The notes below the pieces were generated by a model. The model saw nothing but the letters and a program-made list of their open reading frames with translations, searched no databases and was not told the origin of the DNA. Source: Nothophaeocryptopus gaeumannii (Eukaryota; Ascomycota; Dothideomycetes; Mycosphaerellales; Mycosphaerellaceae). From it: 64,000 nt of DNA. The DNA lies in assembly GCA_031771865.1 (NCBI GenBank), contig JASISA010000041.1:558001-622000 (forward strand), given 5' to 3'. A program made the position numbers and the translations under genes. Positions 20,826 to 31,401 of the stretch are shown piece by piece (position 1 is the first letter of the stretch; the number at the start of each line of letters is the position of its first letter).

Positions 20826-21682
20826 GTGGCGCAGGTTACGAGCGGAGCTGGGAGGTGGGTGCCGGCGTGGATTGATTTGGGAGCACTGATGTTGTTGGGT
20901 GCGGTGTTTTGTATGCTGTGAGGGGATGTAATGGAAGGAGGTGAGTGGAACGGAGAGGAGTGTGGTGAGAGACGCTTAAGGCCTTAACGCTCAAGACGAG
21001 CCCGCGAATTGCTACTGAGGCCTTCTCCCCTGCCCTATCCCTTCGAGATCATCTGGACTACTGCGTAGCCATACGTGCGCTTAGTTCGACCCTTACTCAT
21101 CCTACCCCATGCATCAGTTGCAGATCCCAAGGCCCGAATGAGAAACATAATCCTACCTCATCATCGAAGAAAACCCTCTCCTTTCCCACAAGCTCCTTGC
21201 CGTGCACGCCAATTTCCCTGACCCATACCGCCTTGTCCTCGTCCAGAGCCTTCGCCCAGAGATTTCGGTATGTAGCCCGTACTAACGAATCACCTGACTT
21301 TCGATGGGTCATTCGAAGTCGGACTGCTTTGATCTATCGGCTGTGCTCCGGACTGAGCATGCGAAGCCAGCTTCGGACGTAGACCTCAATGTTTCGAGTC
21401 GTGTGCAGAGAGTGACAAGGGGCTGAAGCGGAGTCAAGATGTAACTAAGCTTGGCCCATGTCTTGGCATGCATGTGCAGAGGCTCCCGTGTGACGCTTGG
21501 CATGTGCATACAGTCTGCACTGACGACAGAGGGGAAGAAAAGAGACTGCTCGAGTTCATTCAGATCGTACTTTTGCTAGTGCTCAAGAAGTAGCCAACGT
21601 CAAGTCAAACCCCTTCCAATAGGCGGTAACGCACTTGCTGCGAGAATCGGACCGCTTCCTCCCATGCCAGTCCACGCTACTA
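20826..21682. other. Intergenic, no gene recognised
   Basis: Lies between the fucosidase 3' end and the 3' end of the small gene on the opposite strand. Short open frames only, without motifs. Confidence 0.4.
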
Positions 21683-22327
21683 CTATTCGCAGTGCCTGCT
21701 GTCATACTGGCTTGAGTCTGCACTTCGATCCTTCTCCAGTGGCTTCTTCACACGCCTCAGTCCTTCATGGAAACTTTCCAAGTGTTTTAGCATTGCCTGA
21801 CATCTAGTGGCTCGCTACAGCTCACTTACCTCATCGTCTTCAGCGACCCCGATCTTACGCATGAGTGCAACTTCTTCAGCGCGTGGAAGATGCACGCCGT
21901 CAGTAGCAGTCAGGCCAAGCGCCAACAGTAACAGAGTCTGCACTCGAGGATCCGTGCGGGCGAGTCCAACCATGCGAGATTCTCGTCTCTCGGATAAGAG
22001 GATACAAGTCGCGGGAGAGGCTTCTGAGCCATCCTTGAACAAGCTGTTCAGAGGCAGTCGGGAAGATGAAGAGATTGGTGTACCACTTGACGCGAGTAGC
22101 GCGGTGGACGTGAGCGGTGTCGGGTATGCGATAGGTCCCATTTACGAGGTGGTGAACGTCGAGGTTGGAGAAGGTGATATCGTAGATAATGTCGTAAAGC
22201 TCTGCGGCAGTGACTCGAGGAGCTCACGGGTAGTGCGTACGATGGGTACGGTGTGAACAGTGGGAGCGATGGGCGCGAAAAGCGAGGCAGTAGTGGTAGG
22301 AGCGGCGCTAGCCACATTGGCCACCAT
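21683..22327 (-). CDS. Hypothetical protein, probable three-exon gene
   Basis: Not recognised. From the ATG at 22327, exon 1 (to 22146) encodes a Ser/Thr/Pro-rich N-terminus (MVANVASAAPTTTASLFAP). A 60-nt intron (22145-22086, GTAAAT donor, CAAG acceptor) leads to exon 2 (22085-21830). That exon has LFKDGSEASPATCILLSERR, then LARTDPRVQTLLLLALGL and VHLPRAEEVALMRKIGVAED. A perfect GTAAGT donor follows the GAG at 21830. If the next AG is used the intron is only 33 nt (21829-21797), and exon 3 (21796-21683) stays open for 37 codons (AMLKHLESFHEGLRRVKKPL...) to a TAG, 183 residues in all. If the intron is retained, translation ends after four more codons. An open frame of 149 codons on the other strand (21807-22256) is the competing reading and lacks splice support. 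Confidence 0.45.
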
Positions 22328-22503
22328 CGCGGATTTGTTTTTTGGAGTAGTTTGTTGTAGGTAGTCTGGAGTCTGGAGGCGCTTATGAGGTGCAGGATGT
22401 TGGTGCTGAGGGAGTGTCGGAAGAAGTGTGTCGGGTGGAGAATGAAGCTTGGATTGGCCCTAGAAGCTGGGGACTAAGTCTTGGCAAGCACATGCATAAA
22501 GCT

Positions 22504-23004
22504 TCACCACCGCCTTGGCTGGCAGGTCACTCCGCCGATAGTAATATTCAAAAAAGTCAGTTGTTGCTTCAATCGTAATACCATTCGATGCCGACTTACC
22601 CCATTTGCGAACACCACCTTCACCTTATGGTGTAGAAAGCACGCCCCATCAATACCAATCTTCGCGGCCCAATGATCCTTGATTTTCCGAACAAAGCGAG
22701 AACACATATCATGGGTCCACTTATCGATTGACATCCGCCCTTCGATAGAAGCTCGAAACTCAATGCCTTTGATAAGGTTGAGCTGATCATAGTGGAGGCT
22801 GTTGATCCAGCGAGACAGACCCCACCACGACATGTTCTCGACGATGAAGTCGGCTGTGTAGTACCGTTTGCGCGCAGCGCGGCTGAGGTGTGCAGATCTG
22901 GGTAGCTTGTAGTTGCAATCAACGCGGCGTGGGCGTGGGTCGTCGAAATCGGAGGAAATGGCGGCGAATGTGAGCGTAATCTGCAGACGTTTGCCCGTTT
23001 GCAT
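22504..23004 (-). CDS. Tandem-array member C, short uncharacterised fungal protein
   Basis: Member of the three-gene array at 22.5-24.5 kb. Exon 1 runs 23004-22600; a GTAAGT donor starts an 81-nt intron (22599-22519), and exon 2 (22518-22504) adds four residues, 139 in all. The shared family block is LSRAARKRYYTADFIVENMS, followed by a Trp-Leu-type segment (LSRWINSLHYDQLNLIKGIE). The other copies read VSRAARVRFYCGNFVASEHG and ACRATLRSYYAKATFIVPNQ here. Function unknown; such proteins often sit downstream of an F-box-like LPxEL(Y/H)D start. The reading frame is open well upstream of this ATG (EELSISHKIFDM directly before it) without another ATG, so the start may lie in an unseen exon or have been lost. 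Confidence 0.5.
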   Translation of the reverse strand: MQTGKRLQITLTFAAISSDFDDPRPRRVDCNYKLPRSAHLSRAARKRYYTADFIVENMSWWGLSRWINSLHYDQLNLIKGIEFRASIEGRMSIDKWTHDMCSRFVRKIKDHWAAKIGIDGACFLHHKVKVVFANGVSRHRMVLRLKQQLTFLNITIGGVTCQPRRW

Positions 23005-23220
23005 GTCAAAGATCTTATGGGAAATACTTAGCTCCTCCGCGCATGTTCCTGGCCATCTTCTTATTTCCCGATGATATCGCCAGCGGTCCTGGAACGATTG
23101 CGCAGAACGTCCCTGCTGTACGAGACTAGTATCAGCCTGCGGAGATCGAGGAGTCTACACCAGTGCCAAGAGGAAAAGTGTGCTTGAGCCAATGCTCTTT
23201 CCGGTCTCAACAGCAATTCT

Positions 23221-23680
23221 TCAATGAAGCGGAAGCTACATGAGTCGTCAGGTTCAAGATGTCATCTTCTAGCTTTTAGACGCTGGCACATACCTCCTGG
23301 TGAAGGACGATCCTGATCTGCTCCACAGTGAACAGATTACGCAGCTCCATTCTTCTGAAAAACTGACACAACAACTTCTTCTGCACCATGGGGTTTTCAT
23401 GCGCTCGCTTCGAATAGTACACGATTCCTGTCAACGCTTGTGAGATGCGACGGAGGCGCCGAAGCCAGGCTACGAAGGCACCATGCTCGCTTGCGACAAA
23501 GTTGCCGCAGTAGAATCGTACGCGGGCCGCGCGACTGACATTGGCGACGTTTGAAGGCTTGTGTCGGTTGGTGATGAGGTGTGGCTTCGAAAGCTCATCG
23601 AACGTCTCTTCGTAGACCTGGTCATAAAGTTATTGTGGGAGTGACTGAAGGCCGTCATGAAGCTCGAGCGTGCTCGCCAT
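23221..23680 (-). pseudogene. Tandem-array member B with internal stop
   Basis: From the ATG at 23680 the frame reads MASTLELHDGLQSLPQ and then TAA (23632-23630). It continues open for 112 codons beginning LYDQVYEETFDEL. Member A reads SLPQELHDEIYDLTF at this place, so the stop replaces the Glu (or a neighbouring Gln) of the LPQEL(Y/H)D motif. Downstream the shared VSRAARVRFYCGNF block and FVAWLRRLRRISQALTGI are intact. A good 58-nt intron (23293-23236; GTATGT, CTGAC, TAG) leads to a short last exon ending LPLH at 23221. The preserved splice signals and frame suggest recent inactivation. No intron of plausible size removes the TAA. A sequencing error is the alternative. Confidence 0.65.
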
Positions 23681-23986
23681 GGTGCTGGTACTTTTAGAAA
23701 TATCGGTGGTTTTGACTGGGAAGAAACAAAGTGAGGAAGCTGAAGAACAAGTAACCAGAGCTGCAAGAAAAGCTCGGATCAAGCAAGCGGCTCTTGTTAG
23801 GCATTCGCTGTTTCCATCCTTTGACTTCGTTTCAGTTACCGGAGGAACAACAGTAACGCTCGTCTCTAGCCTCCTCCTACTGTCTCGCATATCGCAAGTA
23901 TTCGCCCTCTCGAGTATCCCAAGCTTCCTGCTGTAGACAAGTGCCAAGGCGCAGCTGACCCGATAATTTTCTCATCTAATGCAGCC

Positions 23987-24473
23987 TTAAAGCAGCTCCT
24001 CGTACTTCTTGAAGTCGGTGTCGAGTACGTAGATAACAAGATCAAGGAAGTGTACGTACCTTGTCCTCGCTGACCAACTGGCATTCTGTCAACACCTTCT
24101 GTCCGACAGTCTTCATCAACGCTAAATTCATGACGCATTTCTCCAGGAGCCGCCTCGTCGTCTGTTCGAGAGTTACCTCCTCGTTGTAACCGCCACTTAT
24201 CAGCACGCCGCTCAGATGCGATCTTGAATCTGGGCTCAAGTGGCGAAGCCAACAGACGAGCGAGCTCTGGTTCGGAACGATGAAGGTGGCTTTGGCGTAG
24301 TAGCTCCGAAGTGTGGCGCGGCATGCCTCGGCGATGGAGGGTGGAGGGCATGTATGGTATACGACCTGGCTCTCGGAGAGCTGTAAGAAAGTCAAGTCGT
24401 AGATCTCGTCGTGAAGCTCCTGCGGTAGTGACATGAGCCGCGTTCGAAAGGGTATGTCGCTCTTGTTGGCCAT
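23987..24473 (-). CDS. Tandem-array member A, short uncharacterised fungal protein
   Basis: Exon 1 runs 24473-24060 (138 codons). A 52-nt intron (24059-24008, GTACGT donor, TTCAAG acceptor) precedes a short exon (24007-23987) ending KYEELL; total 144 residues. The N-terminus MSLPQELHDEIYDLTFLQ resembles the start of fungal F-box-like proteins. The family block ACRATLRSYYAKATFIVPNQ and CWLRHLSPDSRSHLSGVLIS follow. The start at 24473 was chosen because the family motif begins 15 residues later, although the frame is open further upstream. This is the most intact copy of the array. Function unknown. Confidence 0.6.
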
Positions 24474-24864
24474 GGTTGCTTCTCGCATGCTAGAACGGAC
24501 TGCGGACTGTTCCTGAGTGCGGGTGTATGAGAAAGATCTTCGGATTCGGCAAACGCGCTGTCGTGAACCGTTGACTGGTCCGTCGCGCGCCGTTGCACAT
24601 CGAAGCATGTGAGTCTTGGCCCTTCAGCTTCAGCTTCTCGTCAAACACAACAAACACTTAGTATCAAGACAAAGCCTTTATACCCAAGCACCAACGAAGG
24701 CGGACGATGCCCTTGTTCATGGCCCGTTGCAGTGGATGCGCGAAAGTGTCGAGCTCACCTGTGAACCTTACCTCTCACTTGCCATCCTCCTCCGTATGTC
24801 CTTGCTCTTCCTCTTCCTCCACTCCCTCCACTTCTCCAACAACTCTCAACAAAGTTAAAAACTC
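24474..24864. other. Divergent upstream region
   Basis: A 391-bp region between array member A and the + strand gene at 24865. It has pyrimidine-rich stretches (CTTCCTCTTCCTCC) just before the + strand ATG. No gene seen. Confidence 0.4.
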
Positions 24865-25710
24865 ATGTGCAAGTACACCGTGTTCCAATTCCTCTGCGGA
24901 GGCAGCAAGCTCAAAATCGCCGAGCCCTGCTCCCAATTCGCTACAAACTACCTAGGCGTGCCCTTCTGTCGCAACGATCCACATGCCCATATCAATGACG
25001 GCAACTGGCTTCGTGAGTACGTAGAGCGAACCTATGGTCCAGGCGCTTGCAGTAACATTTACTGTCGCGAGCTCTTGGGTATGGCCGTCCCATCCAAGTC
25101 CGGCAAGAAGAAAGACGAAGCAGCAGAGCTGATCGAAGACGACTCCAAATTCGACATGTCTCCCGAAGCCTGCCAGGAACGTGAAGATCTCTGGGCTCGC
25201 GAGTGTCTGAACGAAGACCAACAGATGGAAGCTTATTGGACAACGTGGCCCATCCCATTCGAGTCGAAATCATTCTTCGCACAGACGTGGTTGTTCAGTG
25301 ACGAGGTTCCAGACGATGAATTTGCAAGGGCGTTCGAGGAAGCGGTCCAAACGAGCTCGGATAATCTAAACTGGAAAGATCTCAACCCAAAATACCTGTC
25401 ACAGAGAGTTCTCCAACTGGTCACCGGCATCTACCTCCCAGCCAGCGTCACCGTCGGCCCTCGCCACAGGCCCACCACTACAACACCAAAGAAACCCATA
25501 TTTGGTCCTTTTGGTGTCAAATCGCATTATTGTATGCCAGCAGTCGGTTCCTGTCGGATCTGTGGAGTCTACCAGAGCAAGGACAGTGCTTCCCAGGACT
25601 CCCATCTGCCACATGCCAGGAGAATATGCTTGCCGCAGCTCAAACCAATATGCAGCACAGGTGATTATCCGCACATGGATGAGCTCGATATGATGGAAGA
25701 TTGGCGTTGA
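24865..25710 (+). CDS. Hypothetical protein with Cys-rich N-terminus
   Basis: Single open frame of 281 residues, function not recognised. The first 75 residues hold six or more cysteines (CKYTVFQFLCGG, PCSQFA, FCRND, ACSNIYCRE), which could bind metal or form disulphides. There is no signal peptide or membrane segment. The middle is acidic with many Trp residues (DLWARECLNEDQQMEAYWTT). The C-terminus has another pair of cysteines (GSCRICGVYQ). A Lys-rich spacer (SKSGKKKDEAAEL) joins the two. The ATG at 24865 is the first in frame after the pyrimidine-rich leader. The gene is transcribed divergently from array member A. Confidence 0.65.
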   Translation: MCKYTVFQFLCGGSKLKIAEPCSQFATNYLGVPFCRNDPHAHINDGNWLREYVERTYGPGACSNIYCRELLGMAVPSKSGKKKDEAAELIEDDSKFDMSPEACQEREDLWARECLNEDQQMEAYWTTWPIPFESKSFFAQTWLFSDEVPDDEFARAFEEAVQTSSDNLNWKDLNPKYLSQRVLQLVTGIYLPASVTVGPRHRPTTTTPKKPIFGPFGVKSHYCMPAVGSCRICGVYQSKDSASQDSHLPHARRICLPQLKPICSTGDYPHMDELDMMEDWR

Positions 25711-25950
25711 TTGTCTCTTCGGTCGCTTTCATGGTTTGTTCGAAAAAGTGACAAGTCTTTGAAGCGCTACGCGGGCGTCGGAGAAGTGCGAAGGCATTGT
25801 TTCAGCTTGGGGTGGCGTGTCGAATAGATGATTTGTACAGGGACTTCGCAACTTGTAGATAGAGAAATGGTCGCGAGACCCTTCGTGGAACGTTTGATTC
25901 ATTGACACATCATAATCTATGCTTTTCAAGAAATGCTCTCGTGTGCTGCT

Positions 25951-27858
25951 CTAGAAGATGTAGCCCAGCGAGTGCCTGTACAGCCAAGAGCCGTCTCTTC
26001 CACTAGCTCTGTCTGCCGCCTCCTTCTCAAGCCATTCTTGTTCATCTCGGTCGATCACATCTTTGCCAGTCCAAAGATCAGCCTCATGTGGCAGAATCTT
26101 GTGCGTCTTCTTGATGAACTTGTAGCCGACGATCATGATGAGGTAGAGAGGGATTCCGAGATAGCCAGTCTGGAACGCAAGTCAGTATAGTCCGTTTCAG
26201 TAGAGTCTTGTGTGGCTTACAATGAAGTTCTTGTAGTCAAAGTTGCCGTAAGTGCTCGGCTTCGGAATGAAGACAGAGAAGTTCTTGGTCAGGGCAATGA
26301 GGCAACAGAAGCCCAGTGCAATGTAGCTGCCCCAAAGTCCGAAAGGCGATTTGTAGCGGAGCTGATCGCTGTCGTCCAGAACACCCTGAGCTCTCCTTGC
26401 GTGCACGAAGTAGATGTGCGACACCAAGATGGAAATCCATGTCAGAAGACCAAAGATCGACACCAGGTTGACAAAGTATCCGAACACAGTCTTCGAAGAG
26501 GTCGACACGTTCATGAACGCGATGCAGCAGATGAGAGATGATAGACCAAGAGCGTAGTATGGTACTCCGCGCTTGTTCGTCTTAGCAAAGATCTCAGGGG
26601 CGTGCTGCTTGATCGCCAGTCCGTGCAGAGTACGAGAGGCAATGTACAAGTCCGAGTTCGAGGCGCTGAAGACAAAGATCAAGATACAGCCATTGACGAA
26701 CCCAGGGAGCACCTCAATCTGAGCCAGCCGAATTGCCACGACGAATGGAGAAGCAGCTGCCGACGTGCTTGATTTAGTCGCAAAGGCCAGAAGTTCACTG
26801 TTGTACGGGACAATCATTCCGAGGAGAAGGACCGATACGATATAGAAGACCGCGATACGCCAGAAGGTGAGTTTGATTGCTCGTGGGATGTTCTTGCGTG
26901 GGTTCTGCGCCTCACCGACCGTCACGCCGACAAGCTCAGTTCCGAGATATGCGAAGACCGCAGTCACCATGGAGTACCAGACAGCGGTGAAACGACCAGT
27001 TGCCCCAGTGCCAGCGTACTCTTTGAAGGCGCCCTGCGAACCAATCAGCGAACAATTGATCAGCTTTATCACGGTAATAAGCTCCACTCACAGGATTGTC
27101 CCAGTATCGGAAACCCTTGACGTCTCCATCTGCGCCACCTACAGCAATGACCAGAGACAGAATAATGAGTCCGATAATGACCAACACCTTGATTGAGGAT
27201 AGCCAGAATTCGAGCTCTCCGAAGTACTTAATGCCAAGGAAATTGATGGTGATAATGACGACCAAAAAGATCGCGATCCACACACCTGGATTTACTTTGT
27301 CCGCAGGAAGCCAGTATTGTATGACCAGCGCGGCGGCCGTCAGTTGGTTAGGCGTCGTGATGATGTACTTGAACCAATACGTATAGCCGAGGGAGAAGCC
27401 AAGTGCTGGATCCACGAAACGAGTAGCATAAACAGCAAAACCGCCGGCAGCAGGCAGCCAAGTAGCCATCTCTCCAAGAGCTGTCATAACAACGTAGACT
27501 AGCAGACCGACGATCGAGTACGAAATGAGAATTGACGCTGGACCAGTGCTGGCGAGCGCAGAACCAGTTCCGATGATGAGACCAGTACCGATGGCACCAC
27601 CTAATTCTGGTCAGCATCGCTCAGACATGGGAATCGCAAGCAGTATCACTTACCAATGGCAATCATGGAGACTTGACGTGCCTGGAGTCCTCTGTGCAGA
27701 CTGTGGTCTGCATCATTCGGGTCGCTGAGCGATCCCACCTTTGGTACAGGCCAGTCCAAGCCATCTTGCTGGTATGAATGCGCAGCCTTCTCCTCGTCCA
27801 TCTTCGCCGGCGATGGACTTGCCTCCGCAGTCGATGGGTTCCTGTTCCAAATCGCCAT
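25951..27858 (-). CDS. Amino-acid permease (YAT/APC superfamily)
   Basis: Four exons (27858-27654, 27600-27092, 27033-26221, 26169-25951) encode 581 residues of a 12-helix plasma-membrane amino-acid/proton symporter. The cytosolic N-terminus ends in LQARQVSMIAIG. The junction gives GGAIGTGLIIGTGSALA, the signature of helix 1 in fungal GAP-type permeases. Other hallmarks are GFSLGYTYWFKYIITTPNQ, FWRIAVFYIVSVLLLGMIVP, NSDLYIASRTLHGLA and a C-terminal tail with VIDRDEQEW. Introns are 53, 58 and 51 nt, with GTAAGT/GTGAGT/GTAAGC donors and frame continuity throughout. The helix-1 and RTLHGLA motifs point to a broad or basic amino-acid permease; the substrate cannot be told from sequence alone. Confidence 0.93.
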
Positions 27859-29197
27859 ATTGTCGCGCAGGATCCGGAGGAGTTGTATACCTCACACGCC
27901 GACGGAGAGTCACCGACCTTATATCGAGGTTTATTGAGGCAAGACTATCCCTACCTTGCGAGTACGAAGGCTGAACACCGCATCGCCGCCGCCAAGGGAT
28001 CGGTTGTAGCGCTTGCAGGCCAAGCCCGCGACATAAGAGCACTATCGCGTGGGCATGGAGATGCCGATACTACCCTGGCAGCGCGGGCAAGCATGTCACC
28101 CTATGAGATGCCGCAGGAAGCTCGGCTTTGCTTGGCCTGCCACAGGCGATTTGTGAGACGAGTGACAATAGGCAGCCTTTATCTCTGGAGAGGCATGTTT
28201 TGGTGAATGGCGCAAGAGCGGAGAGGTGCTTCCATCCTGTGTGAAAGGTGGAGTTGTCTCTTGGCGTGTGGACCGCGCCTCGCCGAAAGGCAAATCAAAT
28301 CACTCAGCTCAACAACCTCACCTCTTCTGCATCAACACCTCGTCGCTTGACAGTCGAGGCTCAGATGCTTAAGGCGTTCAAGATGATGTGTGCATGCTGC
28401 ATTTTCTTATCGCACCAAACAATTCCAGCACTTCTGGTCCGTGGTGGTGGCGGCGCGGTGATTGCTGAGAGAAGTTGTACCTGCTTCATCACCCTGTACG
28501 ACACGCGGCACGCCCCGGGCTGGAATGGATAGCGGGTGAGACATTATGACCTGATCGCAAAAACAACCTCGGGATACTGTGCAGAGGGCACTGAGGCTCT
28601 GCCATTTGTACGCCGGTAGAGCATCCAAGACGGGCCTTCATCGGCCCGATAGGAGAGATCGGCTTCTTATGCCGACATATTTCTGGAAGTCCTTCCGGAA
28701 GCATGCAAAGAAGTCATCGCACAAGCCCAGACTCTTGGAACGTTGATAGGTGGGCGGGATAATGCAAGAGTGCGGCGTGCCTGAGGCCTCCACAGTACGG
28801 GTTAAGCTCAATGCTCCGAGGTGTCCTGGTGTGTTCTGACACCTGCCAGAGTCGAAAACGACCTCTTCACTATCATGGCCCTTGAGCGGCCTCTGCACGA
28901 GGTTTGGTAGTCGATACTAAAGCTGATACTCACCAAGATGTTTGGCAATTCATTCGTATCAAGACTTGGCTCCAGAAACGAGAAGCACCTGTTGCACAAC
29001 CCGCCGCAAATGGCAATTCGAAGAAAACGGATAACGCCTCTCATGCTCTTAACTTTTGGGCGACAAGAAGAGATGAAGTTTACAGACAGCTCCTCTCCGT
29101 TGTACTTCTGGAGGGTTTGTTCTGGTCTTCTTTTCCCGTTTCGTCCTCCGCCATCATGCCAAAACACCGGAGCGCAGCTCGCGCCATTGAACTTGCA
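27859..29197. other. Intergenic, no gene recognised
   Basis: Upstream region of the permease and of the membrane-protein gene at 29198. Open frames overlap on opposite strands at 28808-29278 (-, 156 codons, hydrophobic start) and 28904-29290 (+, 128 codons, no ATG at its start). Neither has clear family features. Confidence 0.4.
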
Positions 29198-30495
29198 ATG
29201 CCGATAGTATATGCTCACGCTTATCAACTCAAGCATGAGGGTGATTGTGGAAAGCCCGGGCAGGATCAGCAGAAGCACTGGCTATGGTGAGCTCGGCAAG
29301 GCGTTTCCTGCTGGTCTCGAAGCTGACTCGCGTACAGTGTCTTTCAGGTGCTTGGGTTCATGTTTCTTGCGATCTTAAGCGTCAACGTTGTGCGGATCGG
29401 CTCCATGAACTGGATACTCGACCACGCCGAAGCCCCGTATTGGCCCATCCTACCTTCGGCACTCATCTTCATTGGTTGCGTGGTCGGCCTGGGGATCTAT
29501 ATATGGAAATCTTGGGCTCAGCTTCGGGGCGGTGGAGAAGGAGCAAGACATCAGCGTACCCAGAACTGTTTCTTCATTCTGACTGTCTTACCAGGGCCAT
29601 CCTATCTTGCACGTATCGCATTCGCAGCCGTCATCATCGAGGGCATCGTATCTCGCGAGTTCCTCTGGATGAACATCTTCGCTAGCAATGACGCCAGCGA
29701 GATCAAATGGACATTGAATTTTCATCACAATGCGTCCACGAACACCTCGACACCCTCGTTCGGCTTGGTTCAATACGATGGCGTCCAAAAGCAAGCAACG
29801 TCAAAGAGCAGAGCCAGAACTTGGCAAGCTTTTGCGATGGCAGACGATGCTTCGGCAACGTTCACACTTGGGGCTCTTATCAAGGTGCTCGCTCTTGGCA
29901 GTCTGTTATGTTCAGCGGGTCTGGTATCGATGCCTCGGAGTATCGCAATAGCGGAGTTGAGATCCTCTTCAGGTGTCAGTGTAAGCATTGCACATCAAGA
30001 AGAGCTGAGAATACGCTAATTCGTTTACATAACGGAAACGAGACCACAGATCCGATCTTAAACCTCGCGATGTTCGACAGCAGCCTGCTGATCGACTTCA
30101 GTGATGCTATCGCCTGTGGCATCGTGGTGCCGATACAACTCGAAACCGGAAGTACCGCGATCGTTTCTCTCGAGCCATACATTCTAGAAGACGGCCTGAA
30201 TGCCATGGGACGAGAAGTCATCTGTGCCAAAGGCACCTTTGCATGCTACTGGGCGTACCGATCAACAGCTACGCAACTACAAGACTGGACAACTGACGAA
30301 TCCTGCGATATCACCATACTCAACGCTGGTTATTGCGAGGGCACTCTGCGAATCGTGTTTTCGAGTTACTTGATGGATGTGTACATGAGTGTACGTGAGA
30401 CGAAGTGGAGAAGAATGCTGGTAGATGAGGGAGCAGTTGCTGGCGGAGTCACACTTGTGACACTGGTTGTGGTCATATTAATATGCGGCTGGTAA
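29198..30495 (+). CDS. Uncharacterised multi-pass membrane protein, three-exon model
   Basis: Proposed exons are 29198-29286, 29338-29972 and 30050-30495 (389 residues). Intron 1 (51 nt) has a GTGAGC donor, a GCTGAC branch and a TACAG acceptor. Intron 2 (77 nt) is GTGTCA..CACAG and restores the frame used by the last exon. Hydrophobic helices are LGFMFLAILSVNVV, ILPSALIFIGCVVGLGIYI, YLARIAFAAVIIEGI, FTLGALIKVLALGSLLCSAG and a C-terminal AVAGGVTLVTLVVVILICGW. The last exon before that helix looks extracellular or lumenal, with several cysteines (CYWAY, SCDITILNAGYC). No family recognised. The N-terminal exon is the weakest part: the frame is open upstream of the ATG used, so the start may differ. 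Confidence 0.5.
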
Positions 30496-30593
30496 GGTAC
30501 ATTTATACTTGGCTCAGTATTTTGCGGTGGCTAGATCAATCAATCAATGGACTTCAATTCTTTCACATCTAACATACGTACAATATCCTCGCT

Positions 30594-31401
30594 ATGAGCA
30601 TTGTCTCAACACTACTCTTCAGTACACTTGCCGTTCGCCTCGTAGATGATATTTCTCAAGCAAATTCCGTAAATCACGTTTCTCGGCCGGCGGATGCTGA
30701 TCCAATCGAGACTCGTCGCTCCATGGGGGATACGCCATCTTACAATACCTTTATGATCCTGATTTTGGCCGATGTACTGTCATCAACAATCTGGGCCGTC
30801 TCTATCGATGTCGTCGTCGATCCTATTGATTGGTCTGTCGGAGGTTTAAAGCGTCATAATGCTTCGAGCTTGTTGTTGCCAACAAGACTGCCTTGGTATT
30901 TGCCTTCTCGTCAAGACCGCTCAAAATATATGCGGGCAAGATTTCTGGTTGTGAACAGGTCTGACTTCTCGGCGGGCGAATGAGTGTCCAATGGCGACTA
31001 TTCGTTTCGTGTCTCGCGTACGGTGAGTCCGGTGACCTCTTTGACTGTGGATCGTTTTCTGTCAACAACCGGTTCAGATGGCAGTTACTGGTGTCTTAAC
31101 GCCTGAAATGGCTTCCTTCGCACCGAATGCGCAATTACCTAATCAGACATTTGACATTTTTGGTAAATGCTCTTCATTGGTGTTACTGGAAGTCTCGCGT
31201 CTAGAAGACCCCGATCCTGGGTGCTTGTACTTTGTTAGTGATCAAACGAGAGTTCTTCGTCCTCCGCTCATGGTTGAGGGCGGATACTCGTCGAGTGAGA
31301 ATTCTTCGTTCTCCGAGATGTCGGATGCGCCAGGTCTTCCTAATCTCACATCCTACCAAGCAACCTTGCAAGCCTGGAGAGAGTACCGACAGAGAGGATA
31401 G
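30594..31401 (+). other. Possible spliced gene or decayed gene, doubtful
   Basis: An open frame from the ATG at 30594 (hydrophobic start MSIVSTLLFSTLAVRL, later FMILILADVLSSTIWAVSI) ends in TGA at 30983. The same frame resumes and, after a good 54-nt intron (31024-31077; GTGAGT, TTCAG), enters a second open frame (31078-31401). That second frame has RLEDPDPGCLYFVSDQTRVL and a Ser-rich tail. The TGA would need a further intron to be bypassed, and I found no convincing one. It could be two pieces of one damaged membrane-protein gene or chance frames. Confidence 0.25.

Noticed and set aside
21807..22256. 149-codon + strand frame
   Set aside because: It competes with the minus-strand three-exon model, which has good donors and a more protein-like sequence. 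The + frame has neither.
28808..29278. 156-codon minus-strand frame with hydrophobic start
   Set aside because: It overlaps antisense the first exon of the membrane-protein model, and beyond the first helix its composition looks random.
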